NCBI RefSeq assembly: GCF_018882085.1
Contig: NZ_JACVPB010000002.1
Coordinates: 62,425-126,424 of the forward strand
Length of the DNA: 64,000 nt
DNA from: Polynucleobacter sp. AP-Reno-20A-A9
GTDB lineage: Bacteria; Pseudomonadota; Gammaproteobacteria; Burkholderiales; Burkholderiaceae
Reading direction: 5' to 3'
Shown here: positions 9,920 through 20,318 of the stretch, in pieces
Layout of the letters: each line of letters begins with the position of its first letter
Numbering within the stretch: the stretch's first letter is position 1
The notes under the pieces: generated by a model
What the model was told of the DNA's origin: nothing
Databases searched by the model: none
The model's input: only the letters and a program-made list of their open reading frames with translations
Translations under genes and position numbers: made by a program

Positions 9920-11449
9920 ATGCGTTTTTCTCTTCCTCGCCCACACACCTTTATTGCGACCCTCCTTTGGTTAGCTAGTCCTTTGGTCTTCGCCAGTGAA
10001 ACCCCATCCTTGACAATTCCACAATCAGTAGTAACCAGCCTAGAACGCAATCAAATCCCTCTTGATACGGTAAGCATTTCAGTAGTGGAGATTGAGCCTG
10101 GTCGTCCCGGAAAGAATGTATCTAAGAAAGTTTTGGACTGGCGTGGTGGCGATCCGATGAACCCCGCCTCAACGATGAAGTTGTTAACAACCCTAACGGG
10201 CTTAGATATTTTGGGCCCGCAATATCGTTGGCGTACCAATGTGTATACCGATGGTGTTATTCGCCAGGGAGCATTGAAGGGTAATTTGTATTTGCAAGGA
10301 ACTGGCGATCCTAAGCTTGTTCCTGAAGAGCTTGCGAAGATGATGAAAGATCTTCAGGGCCTTGGTATCCAAAAGATTGATGGCAATCTATTCTTTGATC
10401 GCAGCGCATATGCACCCAGTGTCATGGAGCACAACACCATTGATGGTGAAGCTCTGCGCGCCTATAACGTACCCCCAGATCCTTTGCTATATGCCTTTAG
10501 AACGCTGTCGTTTCAGATCGGCAAATCACGTACAGCTGACTTTATTGATATCAGCTACACACCAGCACTATCGCAACTTAAGGTGTCCAATCAAATGCAA
10601 TTGGTTGATCGTTCCTGCGATAACTGGAAAAGTAATATTCGCTTTAACCTAGATCCTGAAGGCGTCAGCAATACCGATCAGCCTTTGACTGCACAGTTCT
10701 CTGGGGCGTTCCCAAGCTCCTGTAAGGGAGTGAACTTTAACGTTGTTGCGCTTGATGCCAATACCTTTCTAACGCAAGGCTTTGCTGCCGCTTGGGAATT
10801 GGCTGGTGGCAGCTGGGCACAAGCTCCTATCGGCAAGGATGGCTCAGTTCCTTTGGCCGCTCGACTTCTTTTGCAATTTGAAGGCAGCAAACTTGCAGAT
10901 GATGTCTTAGATATCAACAAGTACTCCAATAACGTCATGGCGCGCCAAGTTCTTTTGACTATGGCTTTAGAGAAAATGGGTAAGCCAGCAACAACTGCCA
11001 ATGGTGAGTTAGTGATTCAGAGTTGGCTCAAACAAAATGGTTTGGACTTTCAGGGGTTGGTGATTGAGAATGGCTCTGGACTATCTCGCAATGAAGCAAT
11101 CTCTGCAAGTCAGATGAATCAGCTCTTGCTCACTGCTCGCAATTTACCAGTGGGTGATATTTTTTATAACAGCCTACCAATTGCTGGTACCGATGGCACG
11201 ATGCGCAATCGCTTGATGGTTCAACTACGCAAGTTTTTACATCTGAAGAAAAAACCAGAGGCCAGAATTAAAACCGGTTCTCTTGCGGATGTGCGAGCGA
11301 TCTCAGGCTATGTAATGAGTAAATCTGGAAAGATGTATGCAGTGACTTCATTCATCAACCACCCCAATGCTTGGAGAGGTCTAGAGGCGCACGATCAGTT
11401 GCTATCGTGGCTGCTTGAAGATGGGCCAGAACCAAAGCATGCGCGCTGA
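9920..11449 (+). CDS. dacB: D-alanyl-D-alanine carboxypeptidase/endopeptidase (PBP4, DacB)
   Basis: This is a periplasmic penicillin-binding protein of peptidase family S13 that trims or cuts peptidoglycan cross-links. It has a signal peptide ending near SLVFA, the catalytic SxxK motif at Ser84-Lys87 (STMK), the second motif S-N-N at Ser336, and the KTGS motif at Lys451-Ser454. The 509-residue length fits DacB with its large inserted domains between the first two motifs. It converges with the sua5 gene, whose coding region overlaps its 3' end by 55 bases. Confidence 0.93.
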   Translation: MRFSLPRPHTFIATLLWLASPLVFASETPSLTIPQSVVTSLERNQIPLDTVSISVVEIEPGRPGKNVSKKVLDWRGGDPMNPASTMKLLTTLTGLDILGPQYRWRTNVYTDGVIRQGALKGNLYLQGTGDPKLVPEELAKMMKDLQGLGIQKIDGNLFFDRSAYAPSVMEHNTIDGEALRAYNVPPDPLLYAFRTLSFQIGKSRTADFIDISYTPALSQLKVSNQMQLVDRSCDNWKSNIRFNLDPEGVSNTDQPLTAQFSGAFPSSCKGVNFNVVALDANTFLTQGFAAAWELAGGSWAQAPIGKDGSVPLAARLLLQFEGSKLADDVLDINKYSNNVMARQVLLTMALEKMGKPATTANGELVIQSWLKQNGLDFQGLVIENGSGLSRNEAISASQMNQLLLTARNLPVGDIFYNSLPIAGTDGTMRNRLMVQLRKFLHLKKKPEARIKTGSLADVRAISGYVMSKSGKMYAVTSFINHPNAWRGLEAHDQLLSWLLEDGPEPKHAR

Positions 11450-12501
11450 AGTCGGTCTCTAACGCCGTCCCACTCCTCGCCTGCTGGCGGTTCAGGGAAC
11501 AAAATTAAATCCCAACCTTGCTGATCTAGATCGCGCAAGGATCGATATAGTCGACTTGCAAAGGCGCCGCTATCACTTGGGACTTCAACCTCTTCAAAGT
11601 GGGCCGAAGGATGTCCATCTTCACTTAAGGGGGATTCTGAATCCCATACCGCTACAGCAACGCGCGATTTAATATCTGGATATTCACTCAAGGCATCCAA
11701 GACACGACCTGGAGCATATAAACGCAAAGGGGTAGTTGGGGCGTAATGGGCCTTAAGACTTCCAGATACCCTAGGTAGATCTGTTGTTGCTTCATTGCCC
11801 GCTTCAGTTTTTTTTACTTCTCCGGGCTGATAAACCTTCACACCCGTTTTGGCAAAAATTTCACTGGGAGTAATTGCACCGGGCCTGAGTAGTACGGCCT
11901 TATCGCCAGATGACAAATCAATGATGGTTGACTCGATGCCAACTTCACAATCACCACCATCTAAGACCATTAAATCCAACATACCCTCAAACTCATTGCG
12001 GACGTCAGCAGCACTAGTCGGCGATACCTTGCCAAATCGATTGGCTGAAGGCGCAACAACTCCACCTTTAAATTTACGTAGTAACTCTTGGGCTATCGGA
12101 TGGGAAGGAGCCCGAATCGCTACCGTATCTTGACCACCGGTCAGTTCATTTAAAACGCTTTTATCTTTCTTGAAGACCAAGGTTAATGGCCCAGGCCAAA
12201 AGGCATTAATGAGCTTTAAAGCCTCCTCGGATAAGTCTCTTACCCACGGCGCTAATAGCGCAACCCAATCGACTTGGGTTTGATCAAACTTATCTGGCGC
12301 AGCTAAGTGAACAATTAACGGGTGGTTTGATGGGCGCCCCTTAGTGGTGAAGATTTTCTTAATCGCCTCAGGGTTTTTAGCGTCCGCACCCAAGCCATAA
12401 ACGGTCTCTGTGGGGAATGCAACCAAACCACCGTCACGCAAGCTTTGTACTGCCTCATTAATCACTGCTGACATTTGCAGCGGGGTACTGTCTGCGGACA
12501 T
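11395..12501 (-). CDS. tsaC: L-threonylcarbamoyladenylate synthase (Sua5 type)
   Basis: The enzyme makes threonylcarbamoyl-AMP from threonine, bicarbonate and ATP, the first step of t6A modification of ANN-decoding tRNAs. The N-terminal YrdC domain has GLVAFPTETVYGLGADA and the nucleotide-binding TKGRPSNHPL; at 368 residues it also has the C-terminal Sua5 domain (from about residue 245), so it is the long Sua5 form and not the short TsaC. It is the last gene of a purE-purK-sua5 run, two bases after purK, and its end overlaps dacB on the other strand. Confidence 0.93.
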   Translation of the reverse strand: MSADSTPLQMSAVINEAVQSLRDGGLVAFPTETVYGLGADAKNPEAIKKIFTTKGRPSNHPLIVHLAAPDKFDQTQVDWVALLAPWVRDLSEEALKLINAFWPGPLTLVFKKDKSVLNELTGGQDTVAIRAPSHPIAQELLRKFKGGVVAPSANRFGKVSPTSAADVRNEFEGMLDLMVLDGGDCEVGIESTIIDLSSGDKAVLLRPGAITPSEIFAKTGVKVYQPGEVKKTEAGNEATTDLPRVSGSLKAHYAPTTPLRLYAPGRVLDALSEYPDIKSRVAVAVWDSESPLSEDGHPSAHFEEVEVPSDSGAFASRLYRSLRDLDQQGWDLILFPEPPAGEEWDGVRDRLQRACFGSGPSSSSHDSN

Positions 12502-12503
12502 TT

Positions 12504-13688
12504 CTAGGGCTCGATCCCTAACTCAGTAGCGACAGCTGCGCAATTTTTACGAGCTTCATTGAGATTCTCGCCCAGGCAGTTAATATGACCCATTTTCCTA
12601 CCCATACGGGGAGCGGATTTGCCATAGAGATGTAACTTCGCATCAGGGTGGGCAAGTACTTTATTCCAAGCAGGTTCTTTTGGTTGATCCTCACTACCCT
12701 CAAACCAAAGATCACCTAATAAGTTCAACATGGATACAGGCGCAAGCTGACGGGTATCGCCCAAAGGCAACCTCGCCATGGCTCTCACCTGCTGCTCAAA
12801 CTGACTACTCACACAAGCATCCATGGTGTAGTGACCAGAGTTATGCGGACGTGGAGCGATTTCATTAGCGACAATATCACCGCTTTTGAGAACAAAGAAC
12901 TCAACGCAAAGAACGCCAACGTAATCAATCTTCCGAATCAGCGCCTTGGCGGCATCAATGATTTTCTTTTCCTGAGCAGGCTTAAGTGATGGGGCCGGCA
13001 CAGTCGAGGTATGCAAAATACCATCGCGATGAATGTTTTGCGCCACTGGATAGGCCACCACAGCATCATCATAGCCACGCACCACCAGTGCGGACACTTC
13101 AAAATCAAGTTCCATGCGCTTTTCGAGTACACAAGGTACGCGCCCGAATTCATTCCAGGCGGTAGAGAGTGCTTCAATACTGTAAACAGTCGCCTGACCT
13201 TTGCCGTCATAGCCCATGCGAGCAGTTTTTAAGATTCCCGGAAAGAGATCGACTGGAGTATGGGCAATATCAGCCTCATGCTCAATCACAAAGTTAGGCG
13301 CTGGACCAATATTGGTTTCTGACTTCCATGTGGCTAAGAAATTTTTCTCAGCAATACGATTTTGAGCTAAAGACACACAGCTACTGCGTGGCGCCACGAA
13401 TACACCCAAGGATTCCAACTCATCTAAGGCTTGTGCGGGTACATTTTCAAATTCAGTACTCACTGATGAACACAATGCAGCCATCTCTTTTAAAGCGGCA
13501 CTATCAGTGTATTCAGCTTGAATAAATTTTTCAGCAATAGAACCTGCTGGACTATCAGAGCCCGGATCGAGCACGCAAACCTTGTAGCCCATTGCTTGGG
13601 CGGCCTGAGTAAACATACGCCCCAATTGACCGCCGCCTAAAATTCCTAAATACGAACCCGGCAAAATGGGTTCCATGCGATCTGCCAT
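12504..13688 (-). CDS. purK: 5-(carboxyamino)imidazole ribonucleotide synthase
   Basis: PurK uses ATP and bicarbonate to convert AIR to N5-CAIR in purine synthesis. This is an ATP-grasp enzyme of 394 residues with the N-terminal GILGGGQLGRM loop, the KTARMGYDGKGQ nucleotide-binding segment, and NEIAPRPHNSGHYT near residue 270. It follows purE by 4 bases on the minus strand, and its product is the PurE substrate. Confidence 0.97.
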   Translation of the reverse strand: MADRMEPILPGSYLGILGGGQLGRMFTQAAQAMGYKVCVLDPGSDSPAGSIAEKFIQAEYTDSAALKEMAALCSSVSTEFENVPAQALDELESLGVFVAPRSSCVSLAQNRIAEKNFLATWKSETNIGPAPNFVIEHEADIAHTPVDLFPGILKTARMGYDGKGQATVYSIEALSTAWNEFGRVPCVLEKRMELDFEVSALVVRGYDDAVVAYPVAQNIHRDGILHTSTVPAPSLKPAQEKKIIDAAKALIRKIDYVGVLCVEFFVLKSGDIVANEIAPRPHNSGHYTMDACVSSQFEQQVRAMARLPLGDTRQLAPVSMLNLLGDLWFEGSEDQPKEPAWNKVLAHPDAKLHLYGKSAPRMGRKMGHINCLGENLNEARKNCAAVATELGIEP

Positions 13689-13692
13689 GTAA

Positions 13693-14187
13693 TTAATATC
13701 CCGGCAAATTCATTGAGCGTGCAGCATCAGACTGTTTTGCACGGAAATCTTCTAAGCGTTTAGCTAATTCAGCATCATGCAACGCTAAACCTGCAATCAC
13801 ATGCAAGGCAGCATTTGCTGCACCGGCTTCACCAATCGCAAAAGTTGCAACCGGAATACCTTTTGGCATCTGCACAATAGAGAAGAGAGAATCTTCGCCA
13901 CGCAAATATTTACTGGCAACAGGTACGCCATAAACTGGAACAATAGTTTTTGAAGCAAGCATGCCTGGCAAATGGGCTGCGCCACCTGCGCCAGCAATAA
14001 TTGCTTGTAAACCGTTGGCTCGGGCTTGTTCTGCATACTGAAACATATCGTCTGGCATACGATGCGCGGAGAGTACTTTAGCTTCATGAGCAATACCAAA
14101 CTGCTCAAGCATTTGAGCAGCATGCTGCATGGTGTCCCAATCTGAATTGGATCCCATCACTATTCCGACGATTGGCTTCTTGCTCAT
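13693..14187 (-). CDS. purE: N5-carboxyaminoimidazole ribonucleotide mutase (PurE class I)
   Basis: PurE moves the carboxylate of N5-CAIR to carbon to form CAIR. The 164-residue protein has the class I signatures GIVMGSNSDW (substrate phosphate loop), the active-site SAHRMPD, and AGAGGAAHLPGM. It belongs to the purC-purE-purK run of purine genes. Confidence 0.97.
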   Translation of the reverse strand: MSKKPIVGIVMGSNSDWDTMQHAAQMLEQFGIAHEAKVLSAHRMPDDMFQYAEQARANGLQAIIAGAGGAAHLPGMLASKTIVPVYGVPVASKYLRGEDSLFSIVQMPKGIPVATFAIGEAGAANAALHVIAGLALHDAELAKRLEDFRAKQSDAARSMNLPGY

Positions 14188-14236
14188 TTACCTCTCCAAA
14201 TGCCTTATATCTATTAAGGACTCTATTATCCCTGAC

Positions 14237-15136
14237 TCAAGAAGCCTCAGTAAGACGGGTAAGCGCTTCGCGATACTTTTGGGCAGTCTTTTCAATCACA
14301 TCTGCTGGTAACTGCGGTGCAGGGGCTGTTTTAGGCCATAACTTGCCGTCCACCACAGCGGTTTCTAGCCAATCACGCACAAACTGCTTGTCATAAGAAG
14401 GTGGGTTAGAGCCTACATAGTAGGTCTCTGCCGGCCAAAAACGAGAAGAATCTGCCGTTAGGATCTCATCCATCAGTACCAATTGGTCATTAGCATCCAA
14501 GCCATACTCAAACTTGGTATCGGCAATGATGATTCCGCGAGTAGCCGCGTATTCAGAAGCCTCTTTGTACAAGCGAATACTCACTTCACGAATTTGATTG
14601 GCCAACTTTTCACCAATGAGTTCGATTACTCTTTCAAACGAGATGTTTTCATCGTGCTGACCAAATTCCGCTTTAGCAGCAGGAGTGAAAATAGGCTCAG
14701 GTAATTTTTGTGCGTTCTCTAAACCTTCTGGTAGAGCAATACCGCAAACCTTGCCAGTTTCTTTATAGTCTTTCCAACCACTGCCAGCTAGATAGCCACG
14801 AACCACCGCCTCAACCAAAATAGGCTTTAAGCGTTTAGCAACTACCGCACGACCTTTGACTTGGTTAACCTCATCCGCCGCCACTACGGTAGCTGGATCA
14901 ATGCCAGTTAAATGGTTAGGGATCACTGCGGCTAATTTATCAAACCAAAAATTTGCCATCTGATTAAGAACTACGCCCTTCTCAGGAATTGGCTCACCCA
15001 TTACTACGTCAAAAGCAGAAAGACGGTCAGTAGTAATCATCAACAACTTGTCATCATCTAATGCGTAAACATCGCGCACTTTGCCTTTAGACAGCAAAGG
15101 CAATGACTTAATAGAGGTAGCGTACAAAGCAGGCAT
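14237..15136 (-). CDS. purC: Phosphoribosylaminoimidazole-succinocarboxamide synthase (SAICAR synthetase)
   Basis: PurC joins aspartate to CAIR using ATP. The 299-residue protein has [19 protein letters not shown] at the N-terminus, the signature [27 protein letters not shown], and [11 protein letters not shown]. It is of the longer type usual in Burkholderiales and yeast. It lies 7 bases after the fba stop, so the two are probably cotranscribed, joining glycolysis and purine genes in one transcript. Confidence 0.97.
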   Translation of the reverse strand: MPALYATSIKSLPLLSKGKVRDVYALDDDKLLMITTDRLSAFDVVMGEPIPEKGVVLNQMANFWFDKLAAVIPNHLTGIDPATVVAADEVNQVKGRAVVAKRLKPILVEAVVRGYLAGSGWKDYKETGKVCGIALPEGLENAQKLPEPIFTPAAKAEFGQHDENISFERVIELIGEKLANQIREVSIRLYKEASEYAATRGIIIADTKFEYGLDANDQLVLMDEILTADSSRFWPAETYYVGSNPPSYDKQFVRDWLETAVVDGKLWPKTAPAPQLPADVIEKTAQKYREALTRLTEAS

Positions 15137-15143
15137 ATTTAAA

Positions 15144-16208
15144 TCACTTCACAATTTGGGTTAATTTGCCGCTCTTATATAGCTCAGCCATCTTCTCTAA
15201 AGAAATTGGCTTAATTTTGGAGGCTTGACCAGCAGACCCAAAGGCCTGGAAGCGCGCAATACAAACCTTCTTAGCAGCTTCACGGGCTGGCTTCAAATAA
15301 TCGCGTGGATCAAACTTGCTTGGATTCTCAATAAAGTAACGGCGGATTGCGCCAGTCATTGCCAAACGAATATCCGTATCGATATTGATCTTACGAACAC
15401 CGTTCTTAATGCCTTCTTGAATCTCTTCAACAGGCACGCCGTAAGTTTCTTTCATATCGCCACCGAATTCACGAATCTCAGCAAGCAACTCTTGTGGAAC
15501 GCTCGAAGAACCATGCATTACCAAATGCGTATTCGGAATACGCGCATGGATTTCTTTAATGCGATCGATTGCCAAAATATCGCCTGTTGGCTTTTTGGTG
15601 AACTTGTATGCCCCATGGCTAGTACCAATAGCAATTGCTAAGGCATCGCACTGAGTAGCCTTCACAAAATCAGCGGCCTGTTCAACGTTAGTCAGCAATT
15701 GCTCACGTGTCATCTTGCCATCAGCACCATGACCATCTTCTTTGTCGCCTTGCATGGTCTCTAGTGAGCCCAATACACCTAATTCAGCTTCAACCGTAAC
15801 TCCGATGGAATGGGAGAACTTCACGACTTCTTTAGAAACATCTACGTTGTATTCATAGCTAGCAACGGTTTTGCCATCAGCCTCTAGAGAGCCATCCATC
15901 ATCACGCTAGTAAAGCCACTTTTGATCGCTGCCATACAAACAGCCGGGCTTTGACCATGGTCTTGATGCATCACTACCGGAATATGCGGATAAGCCTCGA
16001 CCGCTGCAGAAATCAGGTGACGCAAAAATGCTTCGCCAGCATATTTACGGGCGCCTGCTGAAGCTTGCATGATGACTGGGGAGTCAGCTTCATTTGCCGC
16101 TTCCATAATCGCCGTTACTTGCTCTAAGTTGTTCACGTTAAATGCTGGCAGGCCGTAACCGTTTTCAGCAGCATGATCCAAGAGTTGTCTTAAAGATACT
16201 AAAGCCAT
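15144..16208 (-). CDS. fba: Fructose-bisphosphate aldolase, class II
   Basis: This zinc-dependent aldolase interconverts fructose-1,6-bisphosphate with dihydroxyacetone phosphate and glyceraldehyde-3-phosphate. The 354-residue length and the motifs MHQDHGQSP (zinc ligands), the acidic [11 protein letters not shown] segment, HLVMHGSSS, and [14 protein letters not shown] fit the class IIB (CbbA-like) group found in betaproteobacteria. It lies in a pgk-pyk-fba cluster. Confidence 0.96.
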   Translation of the reverse strand: MALVSLRQLLDHAAENGYGLPAFNVNNLEQVTAIMEAANEADSPVIMQASAGARKYAGEAFLRHLISAAVEAYPHIPVVMHQDHGQSPAVCMAAIKSGFTSVMMDGSLEADGKTVASYEYNVDVSKEVVKFSHSIGVTVEAELGVLGSLETMQGDKEDGHGADGKMTREQLLTNVEQAADFVKATQCDALAIAIGTSHGAYKFTKKPTGDILAIDRIKEIHARIPNTHLVMHGSSSVPQELLAEIREFGGDMKETYGVPVEEIQEGIKNGVRKINIDTDIRLAMTGAIRRYFIENPSKFDPRDYLKPAREAAKKVCIARFQAFGSAGQASKIKPISLEKMAELYKSGKLTQIVK

Positions 16209-16275
16209 GATGTTCTCTTAATAAATAGTAATAAAGTTAAAAATAAATCTGTTTTGAATCTGTTTTAAGCGCAAA

Positions 16276-17712
16276 TTACTTCACATGAATAATCTTTAGG
16301 GTATTGGTACCCCCAGGCTCGCCCATGGGCTCACCTGAAGTAAGCACAACGGTATCGCCCTTTTTGAACGCACCCGATTTTTTCAAACAAGCCTCCACCT
16401 CTTGCAAGGCGGTATCACGGTCCTTGGTGTAATCCAAGCCGATTGGCGTGACATTGCGATATGTACTTAAAGCACGCTGGGTAGCGATCTTCGAAGTGAG
16501 CGCAAAGATTGGCACGTGAATGTTGTGACGACTCATCCAAATCGCGGTTGAGCCAGAGTCAGTTAAGGCTGCAATAGCATCTGCATTTAAATGATGGGCA
16601 GTAAATAAGGCGCCCAACGCAATCGTTTGATCGATGCGAGTAAAGGTTTGATCTAAAAAATCAGTATCGAGTTTTACGCGATCAGACTTTTCTGCTTCAA
16701 CGCAAATCTCTGCCATCGCCTTGATGGTTTGTACTGGATACATGCCGGCAGCAGACTCAGCGGATAACATCACTGCATCAGTGCCATCCAACACAGCATT
16801 AGCAACGTCGCTCACTTCAGCACGCGTTGGTACTGGAGCATTAATCATCGACTCCATCATTTGCGTAGCGGTAATCGTAAATTTGTCTGCCTCAAGCGCC
16901 CAAGCAATCATGCGCTTTTGCAGCGCAGGCACTGCAGCATTTCCAACTTCAATAGCGAGATCACCACGAGCAACCATGATGCCGTCACTTTCAGCAATAA
17001 TGCTTTTAAGGGCTTCAGGCTCAATCGCTTCTGCGCGCTCTACCTTCGCAATTGTTCTGACTTTGCCAACGCCATACTTAGCGCTAGCGGCATCAGCCAA
17101 CTTACGGGCATAGGCCATATCCGCGCCATCTTTAGGAAAGCTGATTGCCAAGAAATCCACGCCCATGGCAATCGCTGCATCTAAGTCAGCAATATCTTTT
17201 TCGGTCAGCGCAGGTGCAGTCAAACCACCACCAGCACGATTAATACCTTTGTTATTGGAGAGCGGTCCACCCTGCTCAACGATGGTAAAAATCTCGCCAC
17301 CCTTAACGCTTTCAACCGTCAGAACCACCAAGCCATCATTTAATAAAAGACGGTCACCCGGCTTTACATCGCCTGGCAGCTCTTTGTAGTCAAGACCTAC
17401 CTTAGTTTGATCACCTAGCTCACAGGCCACATCCAGGGTAAATTTTTCGCCTTCTTTCAGGAGGATTTTGCTGTCTGCAAACTTACCCACACGAATTTTA
17501 GGGCCCTGTAAGTCGGCCATGATGCCCACTTCCTTGCCTACTTCGGCGGAGATAGTGCGCACTAAATCATGACGTGCTTTATGGTCAGCAACGGTGCCGT
17601 GAGAGAAATTCATGCGCACCACATCTACACCAGCACAAATCATGTCACGCAACACTTCGGGCTTTTCAGAAGCAGGCCCTAAGGTTGCAATGATCTTTGT
17701 TGCTCTCAACAT
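16276..17712 (-). CDS. pyk: Pyruvate kinase
   Basis: The enzyme converts phosphoenolpyruvate and ADP to pyruvate and ATP. The 478-residue protein carries RATKIIATLGPAS at the start, the MNFSHG substrate loop, the signature around IAKVERAEAIEPE and DGIMVARGDLAIE, and ATQMMESM. The C-terminal allosteric domain is present, so it is full length. It follows pgk by two bases. Confidence 0.97.
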   Translation of the reverse strand: MLRATKIIATLGPASEKPEVLRDMICAGVDVVRMNFSHGTVADHKARHDLVRTISAEVGKEVGIMADLQGPKIRVGKFADSKILLKEGEKFTLDVACELGDQTKVGLDYKELPGDVKPGDRLLLNDGLVVLTVESVKGGEIFTIVEQGGPLSNNKGINRAGGGLTAPALTEKDIADLDAAIAMGVDFLAISFPKDGADMAYARKLADAASAKYGVGKVRTIAKVERAEAIEPEALKSIIAESDGIMVARGDLAIEVGNAAVPALQKRMIAWALEADKFTITATQMMESMINAPVPTRAEVSDVANAVLDGTDAVMLSAESAAGMYPVQTIKAMAEICVEAEKSDRVKLDTDFLDQTFTRIDQTIALGALFTAHHLNADAIAALTDSGSTAIWMSRHNIHVPIFALTSKIATQRALSTYRNVTPIGLDYTKDRDTALQEVEACLKKSGAFKKGDTVVLTSGEPMGEPGGTNTLKIIHVK

Positions 17713-17714
17713 AT

Positions 17715-18926
17715 TTAATCTTTCGCTCTTTCAGCAAGTACCGCAAAGGCTGGCAAAGTTTTGCCTTCCAAGAATTCTAAGAAGGCGCCGCCGCCAGTAG
17801 AGATGTAATCCACTTGATTCTCAATACCGTACTTCGCAATTGCCGCCAAAGTATCGCCACCACCAGCAATCGAGAATGCAGGTGAGTGCGCAATCGCAGC
17901 GGCCAACATCTTGGTGCCACCACCAAATTGATCAATTTCAAATACGCCTAATGGGCCATTCCATACAATCGTGCCAGCGTGAGCGAGCATGATGGATAAA
18001 CGTGCAGCAGTCTTTGGGCCAATATCCAAGATCATGTCGTCTTCCGCAACCTGATCGGCAGGTACGCGGTTTGCGCGGGCTAATGGAGATAATTCATTAG
18101 CAACGACCACATCCTCAGGAATTGGAACATGGGCGCCACGCTTTTCCATGATCTCCATAATCTCTCTTGCCTCGTCTACTAAATCAGGCTCAGCAAGGGA
18201 TTTACCAATCGGCAATCCTTTGGCCAGCATAAAGGTATTGGCAATACCGCCGCCCACAATGAGTTCATCCACTTTCTCAGAGAGGGCTTTGAGAATCGTC
18301 AGCTTTGAAGAAACTTTAGAACCAGCAACAATGGCAACTAGAGGACGTTTTGGACTGGCTAATGCACGACTAAGCGCATCTAATTCAGCAGCCATCAAAG
18401 GACCAGCACAAGCGACTGGTGCGAACTTCGCCACACCATAGGTAGTGGCTTCAGCGCGATGCGCCGTTCCAAATGCATCGTTGACATACACATCACACAA
18501 TGCAGCAATCTTTTTAGCGAGCTCATCGCTATTCTTTTTCTCGCCGATATTCAATCGACAGTTTTCCAGTAGAACCACCTCGCCTGGATTAACTTCAAAT
18601 CCGCCATCAACCCAATCGCTAATTAAAGGGACTTTACGATTCAGGAAAGTGGCAATGCGATCGGCTACAGGAGCCAAGCTATCTTCGGGTTTAAATTCCC
18701 CTTCGGTTGGACGACCTAAATGCGAAGTCACCATCACTGCCGCCCCAGCATCCAAACACATCTGTATAGCAGGCATCGATGCCCTAATACGCGTGTCTTC
18801 CGTAATATTGCCTGCCTCGTCTTGAGGAACATTCAAATCGGCACGGATAAATACCCGCTTACCCTTTAACTGACCTGATTGGGCTAATTCACTTAAACGA
18901 TTAACTTTAAATAAGGATTCCGGCAT
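17715..18926 (-). CDS. pgk: Phosphoglycerate kinase
   Basis: The enzyme transfers phosphate from 1,3-bisphosphoglycerate to ADP. This is a two-lobed enzyme of 403 residues with [11 protein letters not shown], the [10 protein letters not shown] substrate loop, [10 protein letters not shown], and the phosphate-binding GGGDTLAAI. It is the first gene of the minus-strand glycolysis-purine run and is divergent from ilvE, with about 210 bases of shared upstream region. Confidence 0.97.
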   Translation of the reverse strand: MPESLFKVNRLSELAQSGQLKGKRVFIRADLNVPQDEAGNITEDTRIRASMPAIQMCLDAGAAVMVTSHLGRPTEGEFKPEDSLAPVADRIATFLNRKVPLISDWVDGGFEVNPGEVVLLENCRLNIGEKKNSDELAKKIAALCDVYVNDAFGTAHRAEATTYGVAKFAPVACAGPLMAAELDALSRALASPKRPLVAIVAGSKVSSKLTILKALSEKVDELIVGGGIANTFMLAKGLPIGKSLAEPDLVDEAREIMEIMEKRGAHVPIPEDVVVANELSPLARANRVPADQVAEDDMILDIGPKTAARLSIMLAHAGTIVWNGPLGVFEIDQFGGGTKMLAAAIAHSPAFSIAGGGDTLAAIAKYGIENQVDYISTGGGAFLEFLEGKTLPAFAVLAERAKD

Positions 18927-19135
18927 GAGTTTGGGTAAATAAGTGGTTTATGGGGAATGTTCCATTCTAAAGGCTCTGGCCCATCCACCCCCGAGGATCC
19001 GAGCCGACAGACTCCCCTGCCTGCTCTACAATAAGGACTTAAATGCATTCTGGGCCGGAAGACCAAAAACTGCCAGCCTAGTGCCCTGTTTAAACCGCTT
19101 TTACAGATACTTAATAGACACAAAAGGTAAAGAAA

Positions 19136-20059
19136 ATGTCGATGTCCGACCGCGATGGCTTTATTTGGACTGATGGGAAGCTAATTCCTTGGCGCGAGGC
19201 CAATATTCACGTTCTAACCCACAGTCTCCACTACGGAATGGGCGTATTTGAGGGCATCCGAGCCTATAAAACACCCCAGGGAACCGCTATTTTCCGCCTC
19301 CCAGAGCACGTAAAGCGCCTTTTTAACGGCACTAAGATCTTCCAAATGAACATGCCTTACAGCACAGAAGAGATCACCAAGGGCATTATTGACGTGGTAA
19401 ACAGCAATAAGCTCGAAGCCTGTTATATCCGCCCAATTATCTTTATCGGCTCCCAAAAACTCGGAATTTCCCCTAAGGGCAATAGCATTCACACCTCCAT
19501 CGCCGCTTGGGAATGGGGCGCCTATTTGGGCGAAGATGGCCTAAATAAGGGTATTCGGGTTAAAACCTCCTCATTTACACGTCACTTTGTCAATTCTTCA
19601 CTCGTTCGCGCCAAGGCATCGGGTTACTACATCAACTCCATTTTGGCCAACCAAGAAGTGACTGCCAATGGATATGACGAAGCTTTATTGCTTGATACCG
19701 AAGGTTATGTCTCTGAAGGATCTGGCGAAAACCTTTTCATGGTTCGCAACGGCATCGTTTACACACCTGACCTAGCATCATGCTTAGACGGCATCACGCG
19801 TGACTCTGTCATTCAGATCGCAAAAGATCTGGGTTACGAAATTCGCGAAAAACGCCTCACTCGTGATGAAGTCTATTCTGCTGATGAAGCCTTCTTCACC
19901 GGCACGGCTGCTGAAGTCACTCCTATTCGTGAATTAGATGATCGCACCATTGGTGATGGCAAGCGTGGCCCTATCACTGAGAAAATTCAGAAGACGTATT
20001 TCGATGCGGTGTACGGCAGAAATGACCAATACAAATCTTGGCTCACTTACGTTAAGTAA
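19136..20059 (+). CDS. ilvE: Branched-chain amino acid aminotransferase
   Basis: A fold-type IV PLP enzyme that makes valine, leucine and isoleucine from their keto acids. The 307-residue protein has HYGMGVFEGIRAY, the PLP-binding lysine in VRAKASGYY, and EGSGENLFMVRNG. It starts a plus-strand group with a zinc-finger protein and waaF, an order familiar from Burkholderiales. The first ATG (19136) is preceded by AAAGGTAAAG; a second ATG two codons later is possible. Confidence 0.96.
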   Translation: MSMSDRDGFIWTDGKLIPWREANIHVLTHSLHYGMGVFEGIRAYKTPQGTAIFRLPEHVKRLFNGTKIFQMNMPYSTEEITKGIIDVVNSNKLEACYIRPIIFIGSQKLGISPKGNSIHTSIAAWEWGAYLGEDGLNKGIRVKTSSFTRHFVNSSLVRAKASGYYINSILANQEVTANGYDEALLLDTEGYVSEGSGENLFMVRNGIVYTPDLASCLDGITRDSVIQIAKDLGYEIREKRLTRDEVYSADEAFFTGTAAEVTPIRELDDRTIGDGKRGPITEKIQKTYFDAVYGRNDQYKSWLTYVK

Positions 20060-20083
20060 ACCATTAAGTAATTAGGAAAGCAC

Positions 20084-20272
20084 ATGACTCAAGCTCAAGT
20101 GGTTATGGTGGATGGCAAAGATTTACCTCTACATTGCCCCACCAATAAAACTCCAGCATGGAACTCGCACCCACGCGTTTTTCTAGACATTACCGAGACC
20201 GGTGAAGCCAAGTGTCCATACTGTGGCACAGAGTACAAACTCATTCCCGGCACTGAGCCGCACGGTCACTAA
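20084..20272 (+). CDS. Zinc-finger domain protein (zf-CHCC family)
   Basis: This small protein of 62 residues has a single predicted zinc site: Cys18, His29, Cys44 and Cys47 (L-H-C-P, S-H-P, C-P-Y-C). This is the zf-CHCC fold, related to the mitochondrial complex I subunit NDUFS6. Proteins of this type lie between ilvE and waaF in many betaproteobacteria; their function is not established. A good ribosome binding site (TTAGGAAAG) precedes the start. Confidence 0.88.
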   Translation: MTQAQVVMVDGKDLPLHCPTNKTPAWNSHPRVFLDITETGEAKCPYCGTEYKLIPGTEPHGH

Positions 20273-20318
20273 GCCTTATCAGCACCTCTTCTTGAGGTGC
20301 TGAGTCGAGATACATTAC